From Lotus japonicus (Eukaryota; Streptophyta; Magnoliopsida; Fabales; Fabaceae), in assembly GCF_012489685.1 (NCBI RefSeq), contig NC_080041.1, forward strand, positions 103,385,760 through 103,449,759: a stretch of DNA of 64,000 bases, given 5' to 3'. The notes beneath the pieces are model-generated. The model was not told the origin of the DNA, ran no database searches, and was given only the letters and a program-made list of their open reading frames with translations. The position numbers were made by a program, and so were the translations under genes. How positions within the stretch are numbered: the stretch's first letter is position 1; each line of letters starts with the position of its first letter. Positions 1 to 11,367 of this stretch are shown one piece after another.

Positions 1-290
1 TCTATATCGCCTAAGTCTATTACGGTGAGTGAGGAAGCCTTTCAATTGAAAGGATGCCTTTCTTTTATTCAAGTAGGAATGTTACTTTGTGACGGTGATG
101 GGGTGGAGGTCAAGGGTGGTGGTTGTTGTAATGACTTGGTGGTAATGGTGGTGGGTGCTACGTGGTGGTGGTGGTGGTGGATGTTAATTCGTGACGGCAG
201 TGGTAGTGGTGGAGTGCATTGGGTGGCAATGGTAGTGGAGGCCATGAGGAGATGGTGGGGGTTAGGTGGTGATGGGTGTTAGCAATGGTT
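1..290. repeat. TGG/GGT-rich low-complexity tract
   Basis: From about position 100 the plus strand is dominated by imperfect GGT/GTG/TGG triplets, with a pure (GTG)n run near 161-180. Open frames across it are a by-product of the triplet composition and look like no known protein. A reverse-complement counterpart (CCA-rich) lies at 32480-32935. It is probably a trinucleotide-derived tract and not coding. Confidence 0.6.
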
Positions 291-429
291 GTGGGTTGTA
301 TAAAACACAATACATTAGACACGATTAGGAAGTGGCTTATAAATTGCATACTTAAGTCAATTCAAAAAGTTTTGTTTATATCCTTTAAAGTATTCAAACA
401 TAATCATTGCATCATTTATCATCATGAGC

Positions 430-549
430 GTCAATTGTAGATGTTGATGTTGTTTTTAGTTTTTTCTTTTATCCTCTCTACTCTTTGTATTGAGTTGAAG
501 TACCCCTTGTACTTCATTTCAATATATTTCTATTTGCCTATAAAAAAAA
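430..549 (+). mobile_element. 3' end of a 5'-truncated L1-type LINE
   Basis: The segment ends in an A run (542-549), preceded by a short stem-loop at 496-516 (stem TGAAGTAC / GTACTTCA, loop CCCTT) and the word ATTTCAATATA. The same arrangement ends the larger LINE at 48540-48616, so this is an almost completely 5'-truncated copy of the same family. No coding sequence remains. The 5' boundary is uncertain. Confidence 0.7.
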
Positions 550-1070
550 TGAGCTGACAACGTCTAAAATACCATTTGGGATCACTTGTAAATAGTATTC
601 ATTTGTTGAATCTTAGTTGTAACTTCACCAATAGATGAATCAGGGACTAAAAGTGTGTTTATAGCAATGGTGTGTGAGTCAAATGCAAAATATTATTTCA
701 GTTATTGCATCAGTTATTGTGTTTTAGGTAGGATCTTTGACCTTTTTCTTATTTTGATTTCTTTCACTAATCCAAACCCTTTTCCTCTTTCCAGTTCTAA
801 TTTCACTATTATTACTTGGGAAGTACTTAAGTTTATATTTTGGAATTCATTAATTACTCCAATACTTGGTCCAACACCACCACCCCCAAAGTTCTTCACT
901 ATCTCATTCGTTCTTTCTATCTTCACCATCCCTCACGAAGCATATATGATATGCATTATCCTTTTGGTTTAGGCCATTAGATGGTATCCTAGAAGTGGAT
1001 GCCCGTGTTGTAGCCCCCTCATCCTTAAACAAAAATAGTCAATTCTTTGGAAAAAGAAAAACCTTTATAT
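550..1070. other. No gene recognised
   Basis: AT-rich sequence with short fortuitous open frames (for example 655-972) that match no family I know and have no splice or start context. I see nothing I can support here. Confidence 0.5.
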
Positions 1071-1530
1071 CAAAACCCTAAAATCGGCCCCAAAACCCTA
1101 AAATCGACACCAAAACCTAAAATCGACACAAAACACTCAGACCCTTTGGAGCCCATTTTAGGGTTTAAGGTCAATTTGAGGTTTGAAGCCGATTTAGGGT
1201 TTGGACCCGATTTTGGCTTTTTGGGAGTTGATTTTAGTGTTTAGGGTCAATCTGACCGACTTTAGGGGTTGGGGGCCAATTTTAGTGTTTGACATTGATT
1301 TTAGGGTTTTGAGGCTGATTTTAAGGTTTGAGGGCAATTTTGGTGTTCCGAGCCGATTTTGAGGCTTTAGGGCAAATTTAGGGTTTCATACTGTTTTTAG
1401 GGGTTTAGGACAATTTATTGGCTTCTGCCCAATTTTAGGGTTTTAGGGTCGTTTTTAGGGTTTAGTCCCGATTTAGGGGTTTAAGACTGATTTTAGGGTT
1501 TATAACTGATTTTAGGGTTTAAGTCGGACT
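1071..1530. repeat. Degenerate TTTAGGG-like repeat array
   Basis: The words TTTTAGGGTTT, GATTTTAGGG and their variants recur about every 20-30 bp, separated by short CCGA/GTCGA-like spacers. The first part (1071-1160) is in CCCTAAAA orientation and the rest in TTTTAGGG orientation. The unit resembles the plant telomere repeat TTTAGGG but is spaced and irregular, so this is a degenerate interstitial array or an unrelated minisatellite and not a chromosome end. It resumes at 2132 after a MITE insertion. Confidence 0.65.
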
Positions 1531-1533
1531 TTA

Positions 1534-2128
1534 CACTATGTTTGGTAGAGGGTGGAATGGTGAAAAAGAGATGGAGTATAGAGAGTTAGTGGAGATTATA
1601 AAGTAATCTTGTTTGGTTTGATTAAAGAGGGGGGGGGAGAGAGTCAAATGGTGGGCCATATCTACTTTTTGGCGTCTCTCCATTTTGAGAAGAGATTGAA
1701 GAAAAGAAAGCCATTTTCTTATTTGTTCCATTTATACCCACCCTTCATTACTCATTTCTTGAACCATTCAACCCAACTGTCTTTTTTTTTTACATTTCAA
1801 TTTAATTCCATTCAAACTTCTTCCACAAAAAATATTATAAAAAATATTTGAAAAAAATAATTAAAAAATATATTTATAATAAATATCATACAAATTATTC
1901 TATAATAAATATTTCATATGAATATATTTATACGAAATATAACTATAATTGAGTTTTAATATTTTACATTTAGTGTAAATATGTCATTTTATACAATAGT
2001 AACACTTTCTCATCTCTCTCCTACATCTCTATCATACCAAACAACTTGTAAATCTACTATATTTCTAACCTCTTTATCTCTACTCATCTTCTCTCTTCTT
2101 CACTCTCTCTTCTATACCAAACAAAGTG
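1534..2128. mobile_element. Tourist-like (PIF/Harbinger) MITE, 595 bp
   Basis: The ends are inverted copies of CAC-T(A/T)-TGTTTGGTA, followed by purine-rich (left) and pyrimidine-rich (right) sub-terminal sequence. Directly outside both ends is TTA (1531-1533 and 2129-2131), the 3-bp target duplication typical of PIF/Harbinger elements. The interior is AT-rich and non-coding. It interrupts the TTTAGGG-like array, which continues on both sides, giving an independent check of the borders. Confidence 0.75.
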
Positions 2129-2131
2129 TTA

Positions 2132-2230
2132 GTGTTTAGGGTCGATTTCAGGGTTGGTTTTAGTGTCTATGGTCGATTTTAAGGTTTATTGACAATATTA
2201 GTGTTTCAGGTTGATTCGTGGGCTTGGCGA
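2132..2230. repeat. Continuation of the TTTAGGG-like array
   Basis: Words such as GTTTAGGGTCGATTT and GGTCGATTTTAAGG continue the array seen before the MITE, showing that the two parts were once contiguous. Confidence 0.55.
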
Positions 2231-2809
2231 GATTATAATTCAAGGTCGGAAGAAAGTGAGAGAGATTTTGAAATTTGAGGGCAATGGGCTAGCCCTCTCT
2301 GGTAGGGCTTTTTGAATATAAGGCTTTTCTTGGATGGCTTTTTGATTCGGTGGCCTGTTTGGCCCTAATCCACGTGGGTTAGGGCTTGTGCGCCAAATTG
2401 ATAGCTCTGAAACCCATAAATCCCCCCATCTTCAAAATTCAGAAATTTCCTTCATCGTCTTCTTCCTCCTCCCCCCACTCCCACTTAACACCACCATTGG
2501 AACGAAATCCATTAGGGAGAGGGAGTCGTGGTGGTGGTTTGGGCATTGTTTGGGGAGGATGAGGAGAAAGAAGATGATGAAGGATAATTTCTTAGTTTTC
2601 GAGATGATTATGAATAAGAGAATAACAAAATTTTATGGAATTTTTATTAGAGATCAAAACAGAAGTGAATAGTTCTCGTGGAAGTCTATGTAGATAGATG
2701 GTTAAGAAAAAATTGTCACATAAGCTTTATGAAGAATTATTTTAAATCAAACAAAATATTTCAAGAACTAAAATGTTTTTTTATCAGGATCATTTTAGAT
2801 TCATGTGTA
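2231..2809. other. No gene recognised
   Basis: Contains a pyrimidine-rich then purine-rich stretch (2455-2590) resembling a 5' leader or gene fragment, including a short frame at 2388-2672. The peptide is of low complexity and has no recognisable domain, so I do not call it a gene. Confidence 0.4.
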
Positions 2810-2844
2810 CTAGTCATTTTCACCTGTGCGTTGCACGGCGATTA
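2810..2844 (-). other. Helitron-type 3' terminus
   Basis: Read on the minus strand: CCGTGC AAC GCACAGG (hairpin, four perfect pairs next to the loop and then one mismatch), about ten bases, and CTAG directly followed by T. This is the textbook layout of a plant Helitron 3' end (hairpin, short spacer, CTRR, insertion before T). The helicase lies on the same strand upstream, as expected. Confidence 0.6.
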
Positions 2845-2980
2845 AGTTTATTTTGTAGATATATTTGTAGAATACCAAATAACAGAGAGTAGGTTTAATC
2901 ATGTATGTGAATAGACCAACGTAAAAAATTTAATTAGACTTCGTTGTATGACCTACCGATGTCAACACATGAACAATTTT

Positions 2981-3560
2981 TTTTTTTTGAAAACGAAATG
3001 AATATTAGTAAGAAAATGCTTGAGGCAAAATAACTTAAGGCAAGAGTAACGTACAATCTGAAACAGAATGATTCCTGACAAAACCAAGTGCTTAACAGTG
3101 CACCAAACACACCACCAACCCACATGATGGCTTCTAACATGTTTCTAAGAAGGAGCCTCGTTAAAACCTTACTGAGAAAAACCCATTGGGAAAAAAACCC
3201 AGCAAGGAAAAAGAGTACCACCAACTTGGGAAAGCCACCATGCAACTATAAAACATGAGAAATAGCCCAAAAAGCAACTGGAAATTCGTGTACAGTAAAA
3301 ACAGAAATATTCCAATCTGTGTAGCATCAAAATAGCTAATAGAAACAGCAATCAAACGAAACAGCAGCAACAACAATCAGCAAAACAGCATCCCGCAAAC
3401 CCAAACAGCAAAACAGCAAACCGGACCAGAGGATTAGCAACAGCAGCTTCAGCAACAACAAAGCAGAAATCTGCAACAGCAACATCAATCGCAGAAAACA
3501 GCAAACAACTAACAGGAAAACAACAATATTATAAATCCAGGTTTTTATAGAATGCGTTGC
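2981..3560 (-). mobile_element. 3' part of a second LINE type, poly(A) at the low-coordinate side
   Basis: On the minus strand the segment ends in a run of about ten A (plus-strand T run at 2981-2990). About 180 bp before that is a plant LINE 3'-UTR box: GGTACTC, T run, CCTTGCTGGG, T run, CCCAATGGG, T run, CTCAGTAAGG, TTTTAACGAGGC. The same box occurs in the LINE at 40763-48616. No reverse transcriptase remains. The upstream limit near 3560 is a guess. It sits in the 3' region of the candidate Helitron. Confidence 0.55.
3167..3207 (-). other. Conserved LINE 3'-UTR hairpin (copy 1)
   Basis: Minus-strand stem halves CCTTGCTGGG and CTCAGTAAGG pair over all ten positions with two G-U wobbles; the loop holds an inner CCCA/TGGG stem. 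The other copy (48387-48425) has different bases and still pairs fully. Confidence 0.55.
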
Positions 3561-3939
3561 AAAATCAAACAAATTAACAAATGACAAAAATTTCAACAAC
3601 ATGATCGCTTAATAGAACTTGCTGACCATGTTCAGTGATAATGACTTCAGACTTGAAGTTGAATTTTGCTACCAATTCAATATTTAAACAACATAACCTA
3701 CAATGGAAAAAGTAGATATAACAATAATAATTAGTAAGCAATACAAAGATGAACTTGATATATCATTTGAAAATTAAAAACAAACCTTATAGCAAATGAA
3801 TTATCCTTCAAGTTAGATGGTCAATAAGCTGCTTTACTTTTATTTTTACTGTCAACAATTAAAACAAAGACACTATCAGATTTGGTATTTAAAAAAATAT
3901 AAACCCAACAAAATTATAGTAAAAAACAACACTTACATA
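3561..3939. other. Helitron interior, no gene recognised
   Basis: AT-rich sequence immediately downstream (minus strand) of the helicase end. No convincing reading frame. Confidence 0.4.
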
Positions 3940-5385
3940 TCAAATATTTTCAAAGACTTCTTGGTAGACAACGTTGCGGGTAGTGTTAGAAACTACTCCT
4001 TAGTCATCTAGGATTAGTATCTTCAAACCTTTTCTAGATTTAACCCTTGATAGTGCAACATATAATTGCCCATGAGTAAAGACAGGCCTTGGCAAATACA
4101 GTCCAACATGAGATAAAGACTGTCCTTGACTTTTATTTATAGTCATTGCAAAACATAAAGTAACAGGGAATTGTCTGCGCTGGAATTTGAATGAAATATC
4201 AAAATTAGATGGAGTTAAGCTCATCCTTGGAATAAAGGCTGTTTCTCCCATCGTGTTTCCGTTTAGAACAGTAGCAACAATTATATATTTAGTCAAAGCG
4301 TTGACTATCATTCGAGTGCCATTACACAACCCTGCAGCTTGGTCAATGTTTCGAATGAGCATGATAGGAACACCGACCTTTAGCTTAATCTGATGGTTTG
4401 GGATTCCGGAGCATTTGTAATCATTTAAGAATTTAGATGTAAACAATTCCGCATTGACACCCGAATCTTCATCGAACTTGCATGGAGTATCACAACTCAA
4501 GTACTCTGTTTCCTCCCCAGGAATCATAGCTAACATAAAGTTGTTTATTTCCTCTACACTTTCAAGTGTTGGTGCAAGGATTGCTCTTTCTTGGAAGAAT
4601 GAATTTTTTTCCAAATTCATCAAAAGTTTCGGATATGAAAAATTTACTATTTCAAGTAATGTATCCTTACACGGTTCAATAAGAAGATCTGGAGGAATCT
4701 CAATGAGTGATTCGGCTTCATTAATGGTTGTAACGGTTCCGTCTCCCACTTGAAGCAACCAATCAGCAAACTCTTTAATTTCTGCTGCTGAAGAAGATGA
4801 GTTAGCATTCTGCAATCTCATATTAACATTCAACTTCATTACCTTGCAATGCTTCCATAGATATGAAGAATTGATAGCAGAATCCACAATCTCCGAACGA
4901 CTTCCTTTGGAAATAACTGGGCGTATTTTTCTAAAGTCGCCTCCTAGTACCACAACTTTCCCTCCGAATGGAATGTCATGACCATAAGTAGATCTAGTCT
5001 TCATAATGTCATTTAGAGATCTGTCCAAAGCTTCAAAGCAATGTTTGTTCAACATAGGTGCCTCATCCCAAAAAATTAGGCTTGCTTTTTTCAATAATTC
5101 AGCTTTTGGGGAACCTTGACTGAGATTACATGTTGATATCTCATTTATTGAAATAGGAATAGAGAACCTGGAATGAGCAGTTCTACCTCCGGATAACAAC
5201 AGCGATGCAATTCCGCTGGATGCGACATTTAACACAATAAGGCCCCTTAAACGCAAAGCAGCAGATAAGGTGTTCCAAACGTATGTTTTCCCAGTTCCTC
5301 CAAAACCATATAGAAAAAAGAATCCCCCATTATCAGATAATACAACATTCAAAACATTTTTATAAACTCCCTCTTGCTCTGAAGT
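3940..5385 (-). pseudogene. PIF1-like Helitron helicase, C-terminal part
   Basis: A 450-codon frame (4000-5352) carries the helicase core in order: Walker A GFGGTGKT near its start, the stretch AHSRFSIPI, Walker B-like [19 protein letters not shown], and the C-terminal motifs [12 protein letters not shown] and [10 protein letters not shown]. These are the signatures of plant PIF1/RRM3-like helicases of Helitrons, which unwind DNA during rolling-circle transposition. The frame extends at its 5' side into the LINE junction at 5385, where it stops being helicase. At its 3' side an in-frame TAA (4000-4002) cuts off about 20 residues (GVVSNTTRNVVYQEVFENI) typical of the family C-terminus; the frame then ends at TGA 3940-3942. 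The first part of the gene lies beyond the LINE at 11494-11724. Apart from the LINE and the TAA I see no lesion in this part. Confidence 0.85.
5370..5385. repeat. Target-site duplication of the LINE (left copy)
   Basis: The 16 bases CCTCTTGCTCTGAAGT recur exactly at 11494-11509. They belong to the helicase coding sequence (minus strand ..TSEQE..) and mark the exact borders of the LINE. Confidence 0.92.
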
Positions 5386-5418
5386 TTTTTTTCTAGATAA
5401 GCAAAACTTGTATTAAAA

Positions 5419-5438
5419 GGAGGTACAAGGGGTACCCC
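5419..5438 (-). other. LINE 3'-terminal stem-loop (variant form)
   Basis: On the minus strand GGGGTAC - CCCTT - GTACCTC forms a seven-pair stem with one G-T wobble. The related LINE ends at 496-516 and 48561-48581 have GAAGTAC / GTACTTC with the same loop, so both arms changed while pairing was kept. Confidence 0.65.
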
Positions 5439-5635
5439 AACCCTTAATACAACAAGGAAAAACAGAAAAGGTACATAAAACAGAGGATAAATTGCTAAAC
5501 CAGCAAAAGACACCAGCAGTTCAAAAAAAACTTGGGCAAGAGTCCAGCAGGCTGGATAGGAAAAACGGTCACCACCAACCAGCCTCACAAAACCAGATGC
5601 TTCAAACAGACAAAGAAGAGAGCAGCACCATCCAC

Positions 5636-8600
5636 TTATAGTCCATGAATGCAAAGCAACGGGTTAGTATACCAAGCATAGAATGAGTAAGAGAACTCCT
5701 TGACCTTTACTTTAGCCCACGCCCAGGATTGTTTTTTTACCAATTCCAAAATGCTTTCATGATTGAAAAGGCCACCCTTGAAAACAATTGAGTTCCTAAC
5801 CAACCATAAATTCCAGACAGTGGCAAACCACACAGACAGTGCAACACGTCTTTGTGTATTATTCCAGCCAATTTTGAAGCGATTGAAATGATCCCGCGGG
5901 GAAGAGGCAGTAATAGAATCCACACCAAGCCACCTAAAAACCAGCTGCCATATCACAGACGAGACAGGGCACAAGAACAGCAAATGCCAGCTGGATTCCA
6001 AACTGATACGACAGAGACTACAGGTAGCTTGTTCCGGTGCTGCAAAAACTTGTCGTTTAAATAAATTCTCCCGACTTGCAATCCTGTCCTGCAAGAGCCT
6101 CCAGGCAAAAGCTTTAATATTGGACGGAGCCAACGACTTCCAAATCTCAGAGAGAGCATGATCCTGCGCCGGTAAGAGTGGTTCCTGCAGAAATGAATAT
6201 GCAGAACTAACCGAATAAGCTCCATCACTACTAGGCAACCAAGACCAACGATCAAAAACGCCTTCGACGAGCTGAACACTGTTGATATCAGACAGCAAAG
6301 TCTCAAACCAGTGCAGCTCCCTACCCAACAACGGACGCCTCCAAGGGAAGTCCCAAAACCACACACCATCAATCCAATTACCACAGTCAGATATAGTGGC
6401 CGATTTTAATTTTGAAAGATTGTACAAACGGTAGTACTTACTACGAAAACATCCACGACCTGACCAATCCTCAAGCCAAAAATTAGTGCAATTACCCATT
6501 TGTACTTTTTTACGGGAGCCCATATCCAACCAGTTCAGATCATCAAAACAGCAAGATTGTTGAATACCCCGCCACCACGCAGATTCAAATGGAACAGAAT
6601 GACCTGCACTCTTGGACTGAATAACCCTGCACCATAAGCTATTAGGGTCCGAACGCCATTTCCACATCCACTTCCCAAGCAAGGCCTTATTGAAAAGTGA
6701 CAAATCTTTAATACCGAAACCCCCAACAGCTTTGGGTTTGCAAATAGACGCCCAACTTACCCAAGCAATTTTTTTATCTTCTTCCCCACCACCCCAAAGA
6801 AAATCTCTCATTATCTTATTGCAAACCTGTACCACACAAGCAGGGATCCTGAAGAAAGATAAAAAGAACAAAGGGAGGGCGGAGAGTACACTCTGAATAA
6901 GACAAATACGCCCCCCGAAAGAAATAGTCTTTCGCCTCCAGCTCGTTAGCCTGCTCCTGAATTTAGAAATAACAGGTTCCCATGTTTGTAACCGATCAGC
7001 CCGAGCACCAACAGGAATACCCAGATACACAAAGGGGATACTCATCAATTTACAGTGCAGAAAAGAAGCAAAATTCTGAGCAGTTCCCGAATCCAGAGCT
7101 ATGGAAGCTAACTTGCTTTTATGAAAATTCACTTTAAGCCCAGAAATTAATTCAAAACAGCGAAGAATACCCTTCATCACCATCACATTCTGGAGTGAGG
7201 CCTCCCCCATGAATATAGTGTCGTCAGCGAACTGAAGAAGAGAAATCTCACATGAGCCACTCGTCCCCACTTTGTAACCTCTAAATTCTCCCAATTTTAC
7301 AGCATTCATGAATAAACCATTAAGACCCTCAGCCACTATGAGAAATAAAAACGGGGCTAGCGGATCACCCTGTCGTAAGCCACGTGCCATTTTGAATTCC
7401 TTGGTCGGACTACCATTAACTAGGATCGAAACTGAAGCAGATTCCAAGCAACTACGAATCCAAAGGATCCACTTATCATTGAACTTCATACGCTTCATCA
7501 TATACAGTAAGAAATCCCATTCAACAGAGTCATAAGCTTTTTCATAGTCCACTTTAAAAATCACTGTTGAGCGCTTCCGAACCTTAGCATCATGGACAAC
7601 CTCGTTCACAACTGCAACACTATCAAGCAAATGGCGACCTCCAATAAAAGCAAATTGACGCTCGTCGATCAACTTCCCAATTACTGATTTCAGCCTCAAA
7701 GCAAGCAATTTTGATACCACCTTGTACATACAACCAATCAAAGATATGGGCCTGAATTCATTCAAATTTTGGGGAGAACTAACCTTTGGAATGAGGGCAA
7801 TGAACGATGCGTTGCACCCCTTTGGCCAAGCACCCCGACGATGAAAGTCCTTAACCACTCTTGCAAAATCACCTTTCAAAAGTGGCCAGAATTTTTGAAT
7901 GAATTGGAAGTTAAATCCGTCCGGTCCGGGGCTCTTGTCTCCGCCACAATCCCAAACCGCAGAGCGAATCTCCTCCTCAGAAAAAACAGATGACAAAGAA
8001 GAACTATCAACAGCAGAAAGAGTTTTAAATTCAATGCCATCTAGTCGAGGTCGCGGGCCAGCTACCGACTTGAATTTTGATTCAAAAAAGCTTTTTACTG
8101 CCTCCTTGACACGAACAGGTTGCTCCTCCCACACTCCATCAATCACTAGGCCCACAACAGAATTTGCACGCCTCTTCCAATTGATTGTGGAATGGAAAAA
8201 ACTGGTGTTTTGATCCCCTTCCGCAATCCATTTCGATCGTGACTTCTGGCAAAGCAACGACTCATTGAGATGGAGGACTTGCCAAAAATCCGCAGAAAGA
8301 TCCCTATACTGATCCTGTTCAACAGATGATAAACCCCCCTCTGCCGCCTTAGAATCCAGATCATTGATTTTCAAAACCAAGGAATCCCTCCTGCTTTTCA
8401 AGTTTCCAAACCCCTCTTTATTCCACTTATTCAGCGCCAACCGGAGACCCTTCAATTTCTCTTTGAGGACATAAGCTCCCCATCCTTGTACACGCGAACC
8501 AGACCAAGAATTCTCAACCACAGCCTGTAGATGAGGGTCAGTCAACCAACAGTTTAACACCCGAAACGGTTTAGGGCCCTAATCATCAACCGATTGTCTC

Positions 8601-9301
8601 AACAGTAACGGGCAGTGATCAGAAATACTACGGTTCAAAACCAGCTGAGAACAATTAGACCAGATCTCACACCATTGATTCGTAACTAGAAACCTATCCA
8701 GCCTACTGAAGGCCTGGTTGTTGGGCCTATGCCAAGTAAATTTTTTACCTGCCAAAGGGATGTCTGACAGCTCCATGGCAGAGATAAAGGAATTAAACTC
8801 ATGCATATCCCGACGTTGGGAGGTAGACATATCCACCGTACCCCTACGCTCCTCTACACAACGAACAGAATTAAAGTCCCCAGCTAAACACCACGCCTGA
8901 ATTTGGCAGCTCTCTTTCCAACTCTTAAGAGCATCCCACATCAACCTTTTTTGCTCCAAATTACAAGCTGAATAAATGTTAACCACAACACACTTCTGGT
9001 GACTGAGCTCCCAATATCCAATAAGACCCAAGAATCCAGGACCCTGCACACAGTCTTCTAAGACAAACGAGTTCAGTTTCCATATACATAGCAAGCCACC
9101 AGCTGCACCAACCGCTGGAACTGCACACCAGTCAAAATCTGAATCTCCCCACACCTGCGAGCATAAGCGTCTATCAACCGAATGGGACTTGGTTTCTTGG
9201 AAGCACACTAAATCCACATGATGACTACAAATAACCTCCCTGATTACACGTCTCTTAGCTCCATCTCCCAACCCTCTAATGTTAAATGAGAGCATCTTCA
9301 T
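5636..9301 (-). pseudogene. LINE ORF2 (endonuclease-reverse transcriptase), one internal stop
   Basis: This encodes the enzyme that nicks the target and reverse-transcribes the LINE RNA. The first 240 codons (9301-8579) are an AP-type endonuclease with SFNIRGLG, the glutamate motif FQETKS, AGDFNSV, and the C-terminal SDHCPLL; the catalytic Asn, Glu, Asp and His are visible. A TAG at 8579-8581 interrupts the frame, which continues in the same phase to 5636 with about 980 more codons: reverse transcriptase (GPDGFNFQF, LIPKV, FRPISLIGC, FADDT at the catalytic site) and a C-terminal zf-RVT cysteine/histidine region (CSLCRISLESSWHLLFLCP). No separate RNase H domain is evident. The start is the ATG at 9301, which overlaps the ORF1 stop. 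The TAG lies between two domains, so it is a point lesion and not a frameshift. Confidence 0.92.
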
Positions 9302-11367
9302 TGATTAATAATGTCAGTTCCACCATTGACATGCCTCAGCACATCCCCAGTCCCTGTTTCATCTCGGCGCTGTAAGACTTGAAGCTGGCTAATAACTTCC
9401 TCATCTCTACCAGTGAAAGAAGCACCACACCTTTTACCAAGTTCCCAAAACGTTGCTGCCTGTGGATTCCGTCCTTCAAGCCACAGAGTCTGATTCGGAA
9501 TACTGTTGAAGGGATCAATCCCAGACTCCAACCAATCCTGACTTCGCTGCAGCCTCAGAGCCTTTCTTTGAGTTGAAGAGGAGCCTAGCGAACTAGAACG
9601 CAGAGGAGCAGGGACAGAAGGCGTTCCCGACCTCGCACTCCTTGATAAAGCTTCAAACTGGTTCCTCACCTCGACATTGAAGACGTCCATGGAGCCTCCA
9701 TTCAAATCAATGGAACCTGCGCATAAGATTTGGCGACGCGTAACCTGGGCAGGGGCACTCACGTTTGCTACTCCAGAAGTCAAATCCCTAGCTTCAATTT
9801 GGGGCTCGATTAACCCAACCGAATCACCCTGCTGAACCGGGTTTGAGTGAGCATTCGGGTCACATGGATCCATAAGTTGAGATGGGTAAGACCCATGAAC
9901 CATTGAGCCCAAAGATCCAGGAGAGGTGGGGTTATGGGCCGGTGAGAGGCCCACTGAAACCGCAGCAACAGGATCTGAAATCGGATCAGGTGAGTCAACG
10001 CAATTATTGGCCTCATCAATTCCCATCATTCCTTCATCATTGGATGACGGTTGCTCATGATTAGCCTCCGACGTTTCACAAACATTTAAACTGTCAAAAC
10101 CCCTTGCGTGGCCGTTATTGTCCCCCACTGAGTCATTAATTGCACCCGGAGTTTCTACCGGCTCACCACCAACTTCCTGAACCAAGGTCGCCGGCGGACT
10201 AACAAACGCTGCCATCGCCGGCGAAGAGATGAAGTCGTCGTTGACCCCTACAGAATCAACCGTCACACCATCATCATCCTCATATGGCACCCAATCATCA
10301 TCCTTCACCTCCTCGTCATCATCGAGGGAACTCTGAAGTGACGGCCTTGGGGCCTGTGAATCCTCCAAGAGTCGAATGGGGTACACAACCCCATTGACTC
10401 TGATACGCCGGAAGTGTGAAATGCGAAGAGGGGAGTTAGTTCGAACCAGAATACGAGCGTACTCCAGGCAGGAGAAGGAGGCCGTTTGGTTATCAACCAA
10501 AAGGAAGTCCCCCATTGGTTTCACCACCTCGTGAAAGCACTCTTTACGCCACATATGAACCGGCATCCCTGTACAGCGCAGCCAGGTTACCCGAGAGTCA
10601 GGTGCGACCTTCGTAGACCATGGATATAACTCGTCGAAGACTGCCTCAGGTCCTTTATCAACCCCCTTTAAAGCTTCTATCATATCCACTCCTTCTGGTC
10701 CAGTTTAAAGGACCAAGTTATCTCCCAAATATCTAACTTGGATGAACTGGAATCCGTCAAGCATTGTTGCATTTTGTAGAGAAGGAATAATATCCAGGTT
10801 TTTTATCACTCCCACGACACTTCGCTTTAGCCAATCAAACTCTTCAGAGACAATAGGGCCTTTCCAATCCTCAATCACTGGAGAAGACTGATCCCTGCTG
10901 CAATCATGCTTGGTCACCATGTCCTTGCAACAGACCCCCTGTTCAGAGGAGACAGCTTGGGCGTAAGTTTTCCTTGCAGTATTCGCCAAGATAAAGGGTG
11001 ACCGTCTCATATTACGAGCATTAGGTCTTGAGTTCCTTCTAACCTCCTGTCCCGGTAAAGCCACGTTAGAAACCATCCCAGATTGACGTTTCTCAAACCG
11101 TGGGAAGTTGACATGCATCTTCGTGCACCCAATGATAATGGTATCCAGTTCCCGTTCCAGTTTAGACGGATTTTTTACGCCGATAAACCTCACAAAGCCA
11201 AAGCGATTCCCCTTCTTATTCCTCTTATGAGCAATGAAAACCTCCCACACCCGATCATACCTCTGAAAAATTTCCCACAGGTTTTTCTCTTTGAAATTAT
11301 CTGGAAAATTTGTGAAGAAGAAGGTAGTTAAGTCCCCTTCACGAGGCGGAGGATCCTGGTTGGTCAA
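9298..11367 (-). pseudogene. LINE ORF1 (RRM RNA-binding protein), one internal stop
   Basis: ORF1 proteins of plant L1 elements bind the element RNA. Near the N-terminus is an RRM-like fold (TTFFFTNFPDNF ... NRFGFVRFIG). After about 220 codons a TAA at 10705-10707 interrupts the frame, which continues in phase through a second conserved block (TWLRCTGMPVHMWRKECF) and a long low-complexity, acidic and Ser/Pro-rich tail to TGA at 9298-9300. The true start is uncertain: the open frame extends upstream of 11367 without an in-frame ATG near the expected position, so the initiator may be lost or non-AUG. The last four bases overlap the ORF2 start (ATGA). Confidence 0.82.

Noticed and set aside
655..972. 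105-codon plus-strand frame
   Set aside because: Hydrophobic, low-complexity peptide with no domain, no good start context and AT-rich codon use like the flanks.
1071..1530. Chromosome end or true telomere
   Set aside because: Units are spaced by 20-30 bp, change orientation and are degenerate; unique DNA continues on both sides.
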